A stretch of 64,000 nucleotides of DNA from Flammeovirgaceae bacterium UBA7330 (GTDB lineage Bacteria; Bacteroidota; Bacteroidia; Cytophagales; Cyclobacteriaceae). Shown here piece by piece: positions 51,367-60,322 of the stretch. The stretch lies in assembly GCA_002471275.1 (NCBI GenBank), contig DKPQ01000005.1, positions 558,001 through 622,000 on the forward strand, read 5' to 3'. Under the pieces are notes generated by a model, which did no database searches, was not told the DNA's origin, and was given only the letters and a program-made list of their open reading frames with translations. The position numbers were made by a program, and so were the translations under genes. Within the stretch, counting starts at the first letter, position 1. Each line of letters opens with the position of its first letter.

Positions 51367-52059
51367 ATGATCAGATCAAGTGTTGTTGTTTTATTGATTT
51401 TCTTTTCATTTTCATCATTCGCTCAGCAGAGTGATCGTCCGTCCCAGCCGGATTTAAAAGGCGATATCATGCTGGATTTTGGTATCAACATGTGGTCTGA
51501 AGATACTGATAAGCTAAGATTAGACATGTGGAAGTCAAACTCCTTTAGCATCTATTACAATCGCATGTTCAAACTCAGCAATAAATTTACATTTCACCCT
51601 GCTGTGGGATTTGGTTTCGAGAAATATGCTTTCAATGATGACTACACCTGGCTATCTGATGATCAGGGAGATATTTCATTGGATACACTCAACGGAGTAA
51701 ACCTGGCCAAAAATAAATTACAGGTTACTTACCTGGAGATTCCACTTGAATTAAGGTTTTACCCATGGTCCACAAATACCGGAGAAGGAGTATTTGTTGG
51801 AGCCGGTGTGATCGGTGGTGTTAGGATCAATACAGTTTCAAAAATTAAATATCCAGTTGGGTCTGGACTGGCCAAAGAAAAACTCAATCATAGACTGGGA
51901 GTAAGTGACTACAGGTATGGGGTTCAGGCAAGAATAGGATGGAGAACTTTTCATGTTTACTACAAATACTATCTGAGCAACGTCTTTAGTAGTTCGCCCG
52001 ATGGTAGTGACCTTAATCCTACCACCTCTACATTTGGAATAAATTTCAGCGGATTTTAA
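51367..52059 (+). CDS. PorT-like outer membrane beta-barrel protein
   Basis: The 230-residue protein has a signal peptide (SSVVVLLIFFSFSSFAQQ), then alternating hydrophobic strands (FSIYYNRMFKLSNKFTFHP, YLEIPLELRFYPW, GVFVGAGVIGGVRI) and a C-terminal strand ending in Phe (TFGINFSGF), as in OMP_b-brl_2/PorT-like proteins. A role in the type IX secretion system cannot be claimed from this alone. Its stop shares TTAA (52056-52059) with the convergent membrane gene. Confidence 0.8.
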   Translation: MIRSSVVVLLIFFSFSSFAQQSDRPSQPDLKGDIMLDFGINMWSEDTDKLRLDMWKSNSFSIYYNRMFKLSNKFTFHPAVGFGFEKYAFNDDYTWLSDDQGDISLDTLNGVNLAKNKLQVTYLEIPLELRFYPWSTNTGEGVFVGAGVIGGVRINTVSKIKYPVGSGLAKEKLNHRLGVSDYRYGVQARIGWRTFHVYYKYYLSNVFSSSPDGSDLNPTTSTFGINFSGF

Positions 52060-52676
52060 GCGAAAAAATAAGTTCCACCAAAACACAGGATAAACCCGAG
52101 TATGGCACCTGCCCATACTTCATCATCAGAGTGCTTCCTGAGATACAGTCTTGAGAAACTCACAATTCCCGCAATTAATACCAGAGCAATCAGGTAAGCA
52201 ATGCTGCTGGTGGTCAGGTACCTCATGGCAAATGCTGAGAAAATCCCAAATGTACCCCATATTCCCGCGGCATGTACACTGATCTTGTAACGAATGCTGA
52301 TGAGTAATATCAACCCAACGAGAATGGTCACTTCCAACATGATCACAGCAAGCTGTTCCGACACGTGTATTTTCGTGATGAACAGGTAGGTAGTGATGGC
52401 ATAAAAAGCGGTAATGGAGATGAAAGGAAGTACACGTTCTTCCCGGTGTGTCATTTCCAAACTTGTAATCCTGTTGGTATACTTCAAAAATAGTATGCTG
52501 ATGACAGGTATGAGGAACGTAGTGAGAAAGACAATCCCGATGAAGTTGGGAATGGCATCGAATGCGATTGGACTAAAGACCTGCGGGAAAAGAAAATAGA
52601 ATAGTATGCAACTATAAGTTGCCATGAGTAACGGATGGAAAATAATACCGATTGGTTTGAGGAATTTTTCGATCAC
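52056..52676 (-). CDS. PAP2-like polytopic membrane protein
   Basis: The 206-residue protein starts with GTG at 52674-52676, sharing its first base with the rpoN stop (TAGTG). Six hydrophobic helices are visible. SVHAAGIWG and the late SRLYLRKHSDDEVWAGAILGF resemble the C2 and C3 phosphatase motifs of the PAP2 family, but the C1 KxxxxxxRP motif is not clear, so activity is uncertain. It follows rpoN in the same direction. Confidence 0.65.
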   Translation of the reverse strand: MIEKFLKPIGIIFHPLLMATYSCILFYFLFPQVFSPIAFDAIPNFIGIVFLTTFLIPVISILFLKYTNRITSLEMTHREERVLPFISITAFYAITTYLFITKIHVSEQLAVIMLEVTILVGLILLISIRYKISVHAAGIWGTFGIFSAFAMRYLTTSSIAYLIALVLIAGIVSFSRLYLRKHSDDEVWAGAILGFILCFGGTYFFA

Positions 52677-54115
52677 TAAAGTTGCTTTCTTAGTCTTGCG
52701 ACAGGTATGTTGAGCTGTTCCCTGTATTTGGCAACTGTTCTACGGGCAATGTTGTAACCCTCAGCTCGTAAAAGTTTTTCTAGTTTGTCATCTGATAGTG
52801 GCTTGGATTTATCTTCTGATCCAATGAATTCACTTAGCTTATTTTTTACCTCTCTGCTACTTACATCTTCACCCGAGTCAGTAGAAATACCCTCCGAGAA
52901 GAAATATTTCAGCGGAAACACCCCAAATTCCGTTTGGATTGATTTGCTGTTGGCTACCCGGGAAACAGTAGAGATGTCCATCCCGATTTTGTCAGCAATA
53001 TTTTTCAGGATCATCGGTTTCAGTTTACTTTCATCTCCTTCCAGGAAATATTCATACTGAAAATCAATAATAGCTTGCATAGTGTTCAGTAGGGTTTGCT
53101 GACGTTGTTTGATCGCATCAATAAACCACTTGGCAGAGTCCAGTTTTTGCTTGATAAAGGAAACAGTGTCTTTTAGTTTTTTATCCTTTTTATCACTTTT
53201 GTCATAAGCATCCAACATGTCGGAATAAGATCGACTCACCTTAAGTTGGGGCGCATTCCTGGAATTCAACGTCAATTCAAGCTTTCCACTATTATTTACC
53301 AAAAGGTAGTCAGGGATCAGGTATTGTGTCTTTACCAGATCGTCACCTGTTCCTCCCGGTTTTGGATTTAATTTTGTTATGGTTGAAATAGCCTCTTTGA
53401 GAAGGTTTTCGTCCTGGATATTTAGCTTCCTGGCAATTTTATCATAGTGCTTTTTCGAAAACTCATCGAAGCAATCTTCAACGATTCTGGTGGCTATTTG
53501 AACCAGTTCCGAACCATCTTCCTTTCTTTCTAGCTGAAGTTCCAGACACTCCTGAAGGTTTCTGGCACCTATGCCAGGCGGATCAAAATTCTGAATTTTA
53601 TATAAAATACTTTCCAGTTCCTCAACATCAGTTTCCACATTCATGGAGAAGGCCAGATCATTCACAATGGCTTCGAGTTCTCTACGGATATAACCGTCCG
53701 AATCGATGCTTCCGATAAGCTGCTTGCCAATTAGATTCTCTCTTTCATCCAACTTAAGATAGCCCAGCTGCGTGATGAGCGTCTCATGCAGGGAAGATCC
53801 AACGGAAATGGGTAGTTCTCTATTTTCCTCGTCGCTACCGCCACCATCGCCCTGCATTTTATATCCACTGTAGTCGTCGTGTAGATATTCTTCAATATTC
53901 TCAGAAGTGTCCGATTCGTATTCTGAATCAAAGTCATCCTGAGGGTCTGCTTCATCATCTGATGCACTGCCTTCTTCCAACGCAGGGTTTACTTCCAATT
54001 CTTCCTCAATTCTTCCTTCAAGCTCCGCAGTAGGCACCTGCAGCAGCTTAATGAATTGAATCTGCTGTGGAGATAATTTCTGTTGTAATGACTGTGTTAA
54101 TCCAAGTTTCTGCAT
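52676..54115 (-). CDS. rpoN: RNA polymerase sigma-54 factor
   Basis: The 479-residue factor has the activator-interacting region I (MQKLGLTQSLQQKLSPQQIQ), an acidic linker (SDDEADPQDDFDSEYESDTS), a core-binding domain and the RpoN box ARRTVAKYREQLNIP near the C-terminus. It directs polymerase to GG/GC (-24/-12) promoters with bEBP ATPases; none is in this window. It is divergent from asnS with overlapping upstream elements. Confidence 0.97.
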   Translation of the reverse strand: MQKLGLTQSLQQKLSPQQIQFIKLLQVPTAELEGRIEEELEVNPALEEGSASDDEADPQDDFDSEYESDTSENIEEYLHDDYSGYKMQGDGGGSDEENRELPISVGSSLHETLITQLGYLKLDERENLIGKQLIGSIDSDGYIRRELEAIVNDLAFSMNVETDVEELESILYKIQNFDPPGIGARNLQECLELQLERKEDGSELVQIATRIVEDCFDEFSKKHYDKIARKLNIQDENLLKEAISTITKLNPKPGGTGDDLVKTQYLIPDYLLVNNSGKLELTLNSRNAPQLKVSRSYSDMLDAYDKSDKKDKKLKDTVSFIKQKLDSAKWFIDAIKQRQQTLLNTMQAIIDFQYEYFLEGDESKLKPMILKNIADKIGMDISTVSRVANSKSIQTEFGVFPLKYFFSEGISTDSGEDVSSREVKNKLSEFIGSEDKSKPLSDDKLEKLLRAEGYNIARRTVAKYREQLNIPVARLRKQL

Positions 54116-54135
54116 TGCTAGATTTCCTGCACTTT

Positions 54136-54165
54136 CAAAATTATCATAATTAACCCTAATCTTTG
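54136..54165. promoter_or_regulatory. Divergent promoter region between rpoN and asnS
   Basis: Leftward, TAATTTTG (complement of 54136-54143) fits TAnnTTTG for rpoN. Rightward, TAATCTTTG (54157-54165), one base longer than TAnnTTTG, with TTTC (54133-54136) 20 bp upstream could serve asnS. If so, asnS translation cannot begin at the TTG at 54163. Confidence 0.4.
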
Positions 54166-54225
54166 ATTAAAAGACTAAAATATCGTTTTTTTGCGTCCAC
54201 TTTTCGAAATAAAGACCATAATGTC

Positions 54226-55674
54226 GTGAGAGAAAAACGTAAAAAAATTAAGGATATCCTGAGTAACTCAAAAGTGGGGGAAAAGGTGACTGCCATGGGA
54301 TGGGTAAGGACTAAAAGAGAAAGTAAAAATGTGGTCTTTATTGCGCTTAATGATGGCTCAGTGATAGAAAACCTTCAGGCTGTCGGTGATACCGGAAAGT
54401 TTGACGAGGCTTTATTACGGAGAATAAATACCGGAGCCAGTTTGGCCATTACTGGTGAATTGGTGGAATCACAGGGAGCAGGTCAGGCTGTGGAGCTTCA
54501 AGCCGAAAGCATTGAAGTATTTGGCGAAGCAAATCCTGAACAGTATCCGCTACAGCCAAAAAGACATAGCCTGGAGTTTTTAAGAGAGATTGCTCACCTG
54601 AGGCCCAGGACCAATACTTTTAGTGCGATCATGCGTGTCCGCCATCAGTTGGCGTTTGCAGTACATCAGTTTTTCCATGAAAAAGGGTTTGTATATATCA
54701 ACACCCCTATCATTACTGCTTCAGATGCCGAGGGAGCCGGTGAAACTTTCAAGGTGACCAATTTTGAACTGGACAATATTCCTAAAGATAGCGATGGCAA
54801 TATTGATTATGCCCAGGACTTTTTTGGTAAACTAACCAACCTGACAGTATCCGGACAGCTGGAAGGAGAATTGGGAGCCCTGGCACTTGGAGAGATCTAT
54901 ACTTTCGGACCTACGTTTCGGGCAGAAAATTCAAATACCACAAGGCACCTGGCTGAATTTTGGATGATTGAGCCGGAAATGGCTTTTTATGACCTCACAG
55001 ACAATATGGACCTGGCAGAGGAAATGTTAAAGTACCTCATCAAATCTGCCCTGGACAACTGTCAGAGTGACCTGGCTTTCCTGGACAAGCGCCTGGCCGA
55101 TGAAGAAAAAGTAAAACCCCAACAGGAGCGTAGTGAAATGGGTTTGTTGGAACGCCTTCAGTTTATCCTGGAAAATGATTTTGAGCGGGTTTCCTATACC
55201 GATGCCATTGAAATATTGAAAAGGTCAAAACCGAATCAGAAAAAGAAATTCAAATACCTAATTGAAGAGTGGGGTGCTGATCTCCAGTCAGAGCATGAGC
55301 GGTATCTGGTAGAGAAGCATTTCAAAAAACCAGTGATCCTTTATAACTATCCAAAGGACATCAAAGCTTTTTACATGTATCAGAACGATGATGAAAAGAC
55401 CGTAGCAGCAATGGATATCCTGTTCCCTGGAATTGGTGAGATCATTGGAGGTTCACAACGGGAAGATAGGCTGGATAAGTTGACATCTCGAATGGAGCAA
55501 ATGGGCATTCCAGCTGAAGAGTTGTGGTGGTACCTGGATACCCGAAAGTTTGGAAGTGTGCCTCATAGTGGATATGGGCTTGGATTTGAAAGGATGGTTC
55601 AGTTTGTTTCAGGTATGGGGAATATCAGGGATGTCATACCTTTCCCTCGTACTCCGGACAACTGCGAATTCTAG
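54226..55674 (+). CDS. asnS: Asparagine--tRNA ligase
   Basis: The class IIb synthetase charges tRNA-Asn. The OB-fold is VTAMGWVRTKRE, and the catalytic core includes the AEGAGETF-like EGAGETFKVT, FRAENSNTTRHLAEFWMIEPEM (motif 2) and GLGFERMVQFVSGMGNIRDVIPFPR (motif 3). No in-frame ATG lies near the start; GTG at 54226 (482 residues) fits family length, while a TTG at 54163 would add 21 unconserved residues and lie in the promoter. The stop shares CTAG with the convergent RES toxin gene. Confidence 0.93.
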   Translation: MREKRKKIKDILSNSKVGEKVTAMGWVRTKRESKNVVFIALNDGSVIENLQAVGDTGKFDEALLRRINTGASLAITGELVESQGAGQAVELQAESIEVFGEANPEQYPLQPKRHSLEFLREIAHLRPRTNTFSAIMRVRHQLAFAVHQFFHEKGFVYINTPIITASDAEGAGETFKVTNFELDNIPKDSDGNIDYAQDFFGKLTNLTVSGQLEGELGALALGEIYTFGPTFRAENSNTTRHLAEFWMIEPEMAFYDLTDNMDLAEEMLKYLIKSALDNCQSDLAFLDKRLADEEKVKPQQERSEMGLLERLQFILENDFERVSYTDAIEILKRSKPNQKKKFKYLIEEWGADLQSEHERYLVEKHFKKPVILYNYPKDIKAFYMYQNDDEKTVAAMDILFPGIGEIIGGSQREDRLDKLTSRMEQMGIPAEELWWYLDTRKFGSVPHSGYGLGFERMVQFVSGMGNIRDVIPFPRTPDNCEF

Positions 55675-56135
55675 TGAATCCCAAATCGCTTGTCTAGTTC
55701 CAAGGGTTCTTTGAACTGAATATTAACATCGGATTGAAATTTTTTGTATGAAGGATTGAGGAGAACATTAAATTCTCTTGGCGCGATAACGGAGGGTACT
55801 TTAATCCCAATGATGTCCTGGGAAAAATACTTTTGGGTGATCTGCTGGGTCTCCCCATGATATTTTATGTCTTTCCAGGTTGGAGGCAATTCTTCCTGAA
55901 CTAGCTCAATAATTGAATCAGGGGCTTTGATTTCAATTTCTGAAACCCACATGTTCTGTGGCCAGCTGTCACGCTCAAATTGATGTACCAGAAACTCTAA
56001 ATAAGCTAGAGACATTGACGATGCTGTGTAGGGCACCCTGGTTCCCTTCAGATTCCATCGGCCACCATATAGATATGCTCCTGTTCCGGAAAGATCATCA
56101 ATATATTGTTTTTGAGCAATCCTGAAGACGGTCAT
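55671..56135 (-). CDS. RES-domain toxin
   Basis: The 154-residue protein has the RES fold hallmarks: an early arginine in VFRIAQKQY, GTGAYLYGGRWNLKGTRVPY, then YTASSMSLAYLEFLVH, and a later conserved region VIAPREFNVLLNP. RES toxins degrade or modify NAD+, arresting growth. It follows the Xre/MbcA-type antitoxin with a 4-bp ATGA overlap (56132-56135), the usual order antitoxin then toxin. The Arg/Tyr/Glu/Ser residues of the family appear intact, so an active toxin is likely. Confidence 0.9.
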   Translation of the reverse strand: MTVFRIAQKQYIDDLSGTGAYLYGGRWNLKGTRVPYTASSMSLAYLEFLVHQFERDSWPQNMWVSEIEIKAPDSIIELVQEELPPTWKDIKYHGETQQITQKYFSQDIIGIKVPSVIAPREFNVLLNPSYKKFQSDVNIQFKEPLELDKRFGIH

Positions 56136-56551
56136 GACATCACTCCATGCTGAGCACGGCCCAGCTCATCGATCACAACCTGACAGCCGGTAGAGGTATT
56201 TAGAAAATGCTTGGGCTTATCCCCAAGCATGGGGTGGTCCTTTTGCAACCAATGCTTAAAAAGATCAATGTCTCCAAAAAGCTCTTCACCTTTTTTGAAT
56301 ACTCTGATAATATTGAGTACTCTTTCACCCATAGGTTCATCAAGGATCTCTTTCCTACTGAAAGTTTTTAAGGAGTATGGCAACAGCTCTTCAAATTCAG
56401 CTTTAGAACTACCGATATTTTTTAAAAAATCCCAAAGCATTTTTGTCTTGACACCTTTGCGGGCATAATGGATAATCTCCAAATCAGAATCAAGGTTTTG
56501 AGGCATTAGGCCATAAGCAACAAGGGGTTCGGAGACTTTCATATCAGACAT
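56132..56551 (-). CDS. Xre/MbcA/ParS-type antitoxin
   Basis: The 139-residue antitoxin has an N-terminal helical part (IHYARKGVKTKMLWDFLKNIG), then LLPYSLKTFSRKEIL and the MbcA/ParS C-terminal domain ERVLNIIRVFKKGEELFGD ... FKHWLQKDHPMLGDKPKHFL. It should neutralise the RES toxin and repress the operon. Only 36 bp separate its start from the upstream peptidase gene, which contains the likely operator. Confidence 0.9.
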   Translation of the reverse strand: MSDMKVSEPLVAYGLMPQNLDSDLEIIHYARKGVKTKMLWDFLKNIGSSKAEFEELLPYSLKTFSRKEILDEPMGERVLNIIRVFKKGEELFGDIDLFKHWLQKDHPMLGDKPKHFLNTSTGCQVVIDELGRAQHGVMS

Positions 56552-56579
56552 ATGTACGTATATTATACGGAAATATGTC
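56547..56579. promoter_or_regulatory. Inverted repeat at the toxin-antitoxin promoter
   Basis: GACATAT (56547-56553) and ATATGTC (56573-56579), 19 bp apart, flank the antitoxin start region; TATAATATACG on the minus strand lies between. It is a plausible antitoxin operator. Confidence 0.4.
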
Positions 56580-56587
56580 CAATTCGG

Positions 56588-57385
56588 TTACCTTTTCAAA
56601 TAGCTCATCCCTTCCACAGGAAGGGTAGCCTTTCCTTCTACCATATATTTCACTGCAATGGAATTTTGACCATCCCAGGTCATAGTATACACTTCAAGGT
56701 GCAGGTGGGGACCCGAAGCAATGCCTGTTTGACCACTTAACCCAATGATTTGACCAGCCTTTACACGATCTCCAACCTTAACCAAAGCACCACCTCGTTT
56801 CAAATGGGAATAGTCGGCATAAGATCCATCATTATGAAGTACTAAAATGAAGTTGTTGAACCTGGCACAGGATTCATCTGGGCATCCCTTGTCATGTTTA
56901 TCGATGGTTTTTACTACCAAACCATCTCGGATAGCGCATATTTCAGTACCTTCTTCCATATGAAAGTCGAGTGCATTCTTGTTTTGATGTGTACTCTTCC
57001 CGTTGTAGCCCTGATCAATTTTATAGGAAGTGCCTTTTTTGTAAGGAAGCTCATACACAACCTGGTCGTTGTGTTTGGCCAGAATATTTCCTTCTACTTT
57101 GGTGGAATTGAATCCGAAACTGATGGAAGTATTTTTTTCAGGTAAAAATTTTGCCAGTGTATCTACTTTATTGGCATCAACAATTTTAGTAAACGGAAAT
57201 TTCTGGTTAGACTTCATGCCTTTGAAGTTGGCCTCAAGCTTTATGGTATAGGGCATAATGCTCTTATTTTCAGCGATAATACTAATCTCGTTTGTGAGGG
57301 AGTTGATCTTATGATAGACCTCACATTCCTGAGCATACGATAATGTGACACCAATAAAAAGCAGGGCAAGCAGGGATCGTTTCAT
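56588..57385 (-). CDS. M23-family metallopeptidase
   Basis: The 265-residue protein has a signal peptide (LLALLFIGVTLSYAQE), an N-terminal beta domain and a C-terminal LytM/M23 domain. Its zinc ligands are His and Asp in THQNKNALDFHM and the last His in GPHLHLEVYTM, with YSHLKRGGALVKVGDRV before it. M23 enzymes cut peptidoglycan cross-bridges or are scaffolds; the zinc site here seems complete. It is downstream of the flavoprotein gene (91 bp). Confidence 0.9.
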   Translation of the reverse strand: MKRSLLALLFIGVTLSYAQECEVYHKINSLTNEISIIAENKSIMPYTIKLEANFKGMKSNQKFPFTKIVDANKVDTLAKFLPEKNTSISFGFNSTKVEGNILAKHNDQVVYELPYKKGTSYKIDQGYNGKSTHQNKNALDFHMEEGTEICAIRDGLVVKTIDKHDKGCPDESCARFNNFILVLHNDGSYADYSHLKRGGALVKVGDRVKAGQIIGLSGQTGIASGPHLHLEVYTMTWDGQNSIAVKYMVEGKATLPVEGMSYLKR

Positions 57386-57476
57386 ATAGGCTATAGTTCT
57401 TTGGGGATACTCATTAAATAACTACCCGGAGTAAAGCAAGAAGGCTGCCAGATTTATACATCTTCAATTTAGTATT

Positions 57477-59147
57477 TCAATTATTACCTGCTATGGATTT
57501 TCCGGCTTTCATACCTGAGAAGATGCAGCCTCCGAGAAACGTCCCTTCCAGCGAGCGATACCCATGATAACCTCCACCACCAAATCCGGCAGCTTCACCG
57601 GCAGCGTAAAGCCCTTCAACGAGTTCACCTTTTTTGTTAAAAGCCTGACTATCCAGGTTGGTCTCGATTCCTCCTAAAGTTTTTCTGGTAAGGAGATTTA
57701 ATCTCACTGCAATCAACGGACCAGCATTAGGATCCAGGATCTTATGTACTTTGGCCGAGCGGATAAGCCGGTCACCCAAATATTTACGTGCATTTCTAAT
57801 CGCCATGATTTGGGCATCCTTAGAGAACTTATTGTCTATTTCCCGGTCTCTGGCTTCAATGACTCCCTTGATTTTCTCATAATCCAACAAATCTTTTTTT
57901 ACCAGTTTGTTCATGCGCCTGACCAGTACTTGCAGGTCTTTTTCGACAATAAAATCCACACCGTGTTTTTTGAAAGCTTCTACGGGTCCTGTCGCATTGT
58001 TTCCAAAAGGTCTTTGAAGAAGCAATTTTATATTTCTCCCTGTGAGGTCCGGATTCTGCTCTGAGCCAGAAAGTGCAAACTCTTTCTTGATGATCTTTTG
58101 ATTGAGGATGAACCAGGAATATTCATAACCAGTCTTTAGGATATACTCTAGCGTACCCAGAGTGTCAAAACCTGGTAAATAGGGTGCTGGAAAGCGATTC
58201 CCTTCGGCATCCAACCAAATAGGAGATGGGCCCGGTAGTATCCTTATCCCATGATTGGGCCATATGGGATCCCAATTTTCCAGACCTTCGGTATAATGCC
58301 ACATTCTATCAGGATTAATGATATTCACTCCCGCCTTTTCTACCGATTGGAGCATCAACCCATCAACATGTGCGGGCACCCCACAGACCATTTTTTTTGG
58401 TGGCTTACCCAGTCTTTTAGGCCAGTTTTTCCGCACCAACTCGAAATTACCTCCGATACCACCGGAGGAGATCACAATATTAGGTCCTTCGATTTCAAAA
58501 TCACCAACTACTTTTCGGGAGGTTTCCTGGCCCCTAAGTTTATCGCTGGGCTCCAGTATTTCACCTTTTACGCCCAATACTTTATTGCCATTCAGCATCA
58601 GATCTGTTACCCGATGACGGAATTTCATTTCCAGGAGGCCTTTCTTTTTAGCTTCATAGGCCTTTTGGGCATATGGCATCACAGTACCGGGACCTGTTCC
58701 CCAGACTACATGAAACCGGGGCACCGAATTTCCCGGACCTTGTGCATCATAGCCACCACGCTCTGCCCAGCCGACGACAGGGAAAAATCGGATACCTACC
58801 TGACGGATATAATCTCTCATCTCGTGGGTTGCCCACTTGACGTAAGCTTCGGCCCATTGTTTTGGCCAGTGATCTTCTTTCCGATCAAACCCCGCAGTTC
58901 CCATCCAGTCCTGAAGCGCCAGCTCATAGCTGTCCTTTATGCCCATGCGTCGTTGTTCTGGGGAATTGACAAGGAATAAACCACCCAGGGACCAAAAGGC
59001 CTGGCCCCCTATATTTTGCTCCGGTTCCTGATCCAGGAGTAAAACTTTTTTACCAGCTTTGGTAATTTCATAAGCCGCGACAAGCCCGGCCAGCCCTGCA
59101 CCGACGACGATAGCATCGTATTGATTTGATCTAGGAACCGAATTCAT
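57477..59147 (-). CDS. KstD-like FAD-binding dehydrogenase
   Basis: The 556-residue flavoprotein opens with the dinucleotide motif DAIVVGAGLAGLVAAYEI and GGQAFWSLGGLFLV, and ends with GLYAAGEAAGFGGGGYHGYRS and LGGCIFSGMKAGKS, the FAD-closing motif. It resembles FAD_binding_2 proteins related to 3-ketosteroid dehydrogenase and fumarate reductase flavoprotein. No steroid-degradation genes are nearby, so the substrate is open. Cytoplasmic, no signal peptide. Single gene. Confidence 0.87.
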   Translation of the reverse strand: MNSVPRSNQYDAIVVGAGLAGLVAAYEITKAGKKVLLLDQEPEQNIGGQAFWSLGGLFLVNSPEQRRMGIKDSYELALQDWMGTAGFDRKEDHWPKQWAEAYVKWATHEMRDYIRQVGIRFFPVVGWAERGGYDAQGPGNSVPRFHVVWGTGPGTVMPYAQKAYEAKKKGLLEMKFRHRVTDLMLNGNKVLGVKGEILEPSDKLRGQETSRKVVGDFEIEGPNIVISSGGIGGNFELVRKNWPKRLGKPPKKMVCGVPAHVDGLMLQSVEKAGVNIINPDRMWHYTEGLENWDPIWPNHGIRILPGPSPIWLDAEGNRFPAPYLPGFDTLGTLEYILKTGYEYSWFILNQKIIKKEFALSGSEQNPDLTGRNIKLLLQRPFGNNATGPVEAFKKHGVDFIVEKDLQVLVRRMNKLVKKDLLDYEKIKGVIEARDREIDNKFSKDAQIMAIRNARKYLGDRLIRSAKVHKILDPNAGPLIAVRLNLLTRKTLGGIETNLDSQAFNKKGELVEGLYAAGEAAGFGGGGYHGYRSLEGTFLGGCIFSGMKAGKSIAGNN

Positions 59148-59757
59148 TGTGTGCTATATTATTATACGAAAACTGAGGAAGATGGATTTTTAAATTCCAT
59201 ATGCTGAAGTATACGTTAATAAATGCTTTCCCGGAAATACTTGAATTGGAGGCTGGAAATGTTGAGCTGCCATCTTCAATGGAAATTCAAACCATCCTTT
59301 TAGGTCTGGTATTGAATACTCAATACATGATGCCCGGGGGCTTTTGCATAAAACCCACCTGGTCCAGAGTTTCCAATAAATGATTTCATCATCCTTAGAG
59401 TTCTCGTATTGTTAAGATAACATAAAACCAACGAAATAAGGTTTTGGTTTATTGATTTTACTTTGGTAAGAATCTTAGATAAAGCGCAGAGGCTCTCATT
59501 AATATATCGTATCCTGTTCATCGAGATCAACTTAAAAGAGAAGCCTGAGCGTTTCAAGAGATTTTAATAAACCTTCATTTTTGTCCCAAAATCAAAAGTT
59601 TGATCACTCCGGTCAGACTTTTGTCATTTCAGCAGGTTACATATATCACTTTCAGTGGTGATAAACATCAATACCAGAGGCTATATAGCTCATGTTTCTC
59701 AGTGGGTGGTGCATCTAGTTTTGTACTTGTAATTGAAACACTAACTAAAGCGAAATT
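59148..59757. other. 610-bp intergenic region
   Basis: No convincing gene. A short leftward frame with GGFYAKAPGHHVLS (near 59320-59360) looks protein-like but lacks a start context and length. The right end holds the promoter element for the YceI gene. No repeat or RNA was recognised. Confidence 0.4.
59716..59723 (+). promoter_or_regulatory. Minus-7 element upstream of the first YceI gene
   Basis: TAGTTTTG (59716-59723) matches TAnnTTTG, 34 bp before the ATG at 59758. TTTC at 59695-59698 is a poor -33 with a 17-bp spacer. Confidence 0.42.
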
Positions 59758-60291
59758 ATGAAAATACTAGTCACAGCATTATTGCTATCGGGATTATTAC
59801 TGGGTAATAAAAATATCGAGGTCGATTCCGAAAAAAGCAAAGTCGGGATACAAGGTACCTCGTCGCTACACGATTGGGAGTCTACTGTAGAAAGCTTTTC
59901 TATAAATGGAATTATTGCATCTGAGCAGATCAGTGATCTGGTCGCATCTTTCAAAGTTAAATCAATCAAGAGTGGCAAGTCTATTATGGATAGTAAAACT
60001 CAGGAAGCGTTGATGGCCGATAAACATCCAAATATTGTCTTTAAAGCATCTGCTCTAACTATTGAAAATGGTGTAGTAAAAGGCCCTGGAACGCTCACGA
60101 TTGCTGGAAAATCCAAACCATTTCAGTTTAATGCAACCTCTAAGGACCTTGCGACATCAGGATTGCTGATATCAGGGAGCACTAAACTCAAAATGTCAGA
60201 TTTTGGAATCGAACCTCCAACAGCCATGTTTGGCACGCTGACTACAGGTGACGAAGTCACCGTCAATTATGAAATAATAATCAATCAATAA
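59758..60291 (+). CDS. YceI-family exported protein
   Basis: The 177-residue protein has a signal peptide (ILVTALLLSGLLLGN) and a YceI lipocalin-like barrel: SEKSKVGIQGTSSLHDWEST, then KTQEALMADKHPNIVFKA, a TIAGKSKPFQFN strand and KMSDFGIEPPTAMFGTL. YceI proteins bind polyisoprenoids or other lipids. It is followed 31 bp later by a porin-like gene; a second, convergent YceI gene sits 1.3 kb downstream. Confidence 0.92.
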   Translation: MKILVTALLLSGLLLGNKNIEVDSEKSKVGIQGTSSLHDWESTVESFSINGIIASEQISDLVASFKVKSIKSGKSIMDSKTQEALMADKHPNIVFKASALTIENGVVKGPGTLTIAGKSKPFQFNATSKDLATSGLLISGSTKLKMSDFGIEPPTAMFGTLTTGDEVTVNYEIIINQ

Positions 60292-60322
60292 AAAATTTAT
60301 TAACACTTAATGTTTGAGGACC

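Noticed and set aside
51367..52059. Claim of a type IX secretion gene (porT)
   Set aside because: Only a general small beta-barrel pattern is visible; no T9SS neighbours or C-terminal sorting domains occur in the window.
58251..58979. 242-codon rightward ORF opposite the KstD-like gene
   Set aside because: Antisense to a clearly conserved flavoprotein, with Cys/His/Phe-rich composition typical of a shadow frame.
59300..59557. 85-codon leftward ORF in the 610-bp gap
   Set aside because: No promoter, no recognised domain, and mostly AT-rich chance sequence; only its end looks protein-like.
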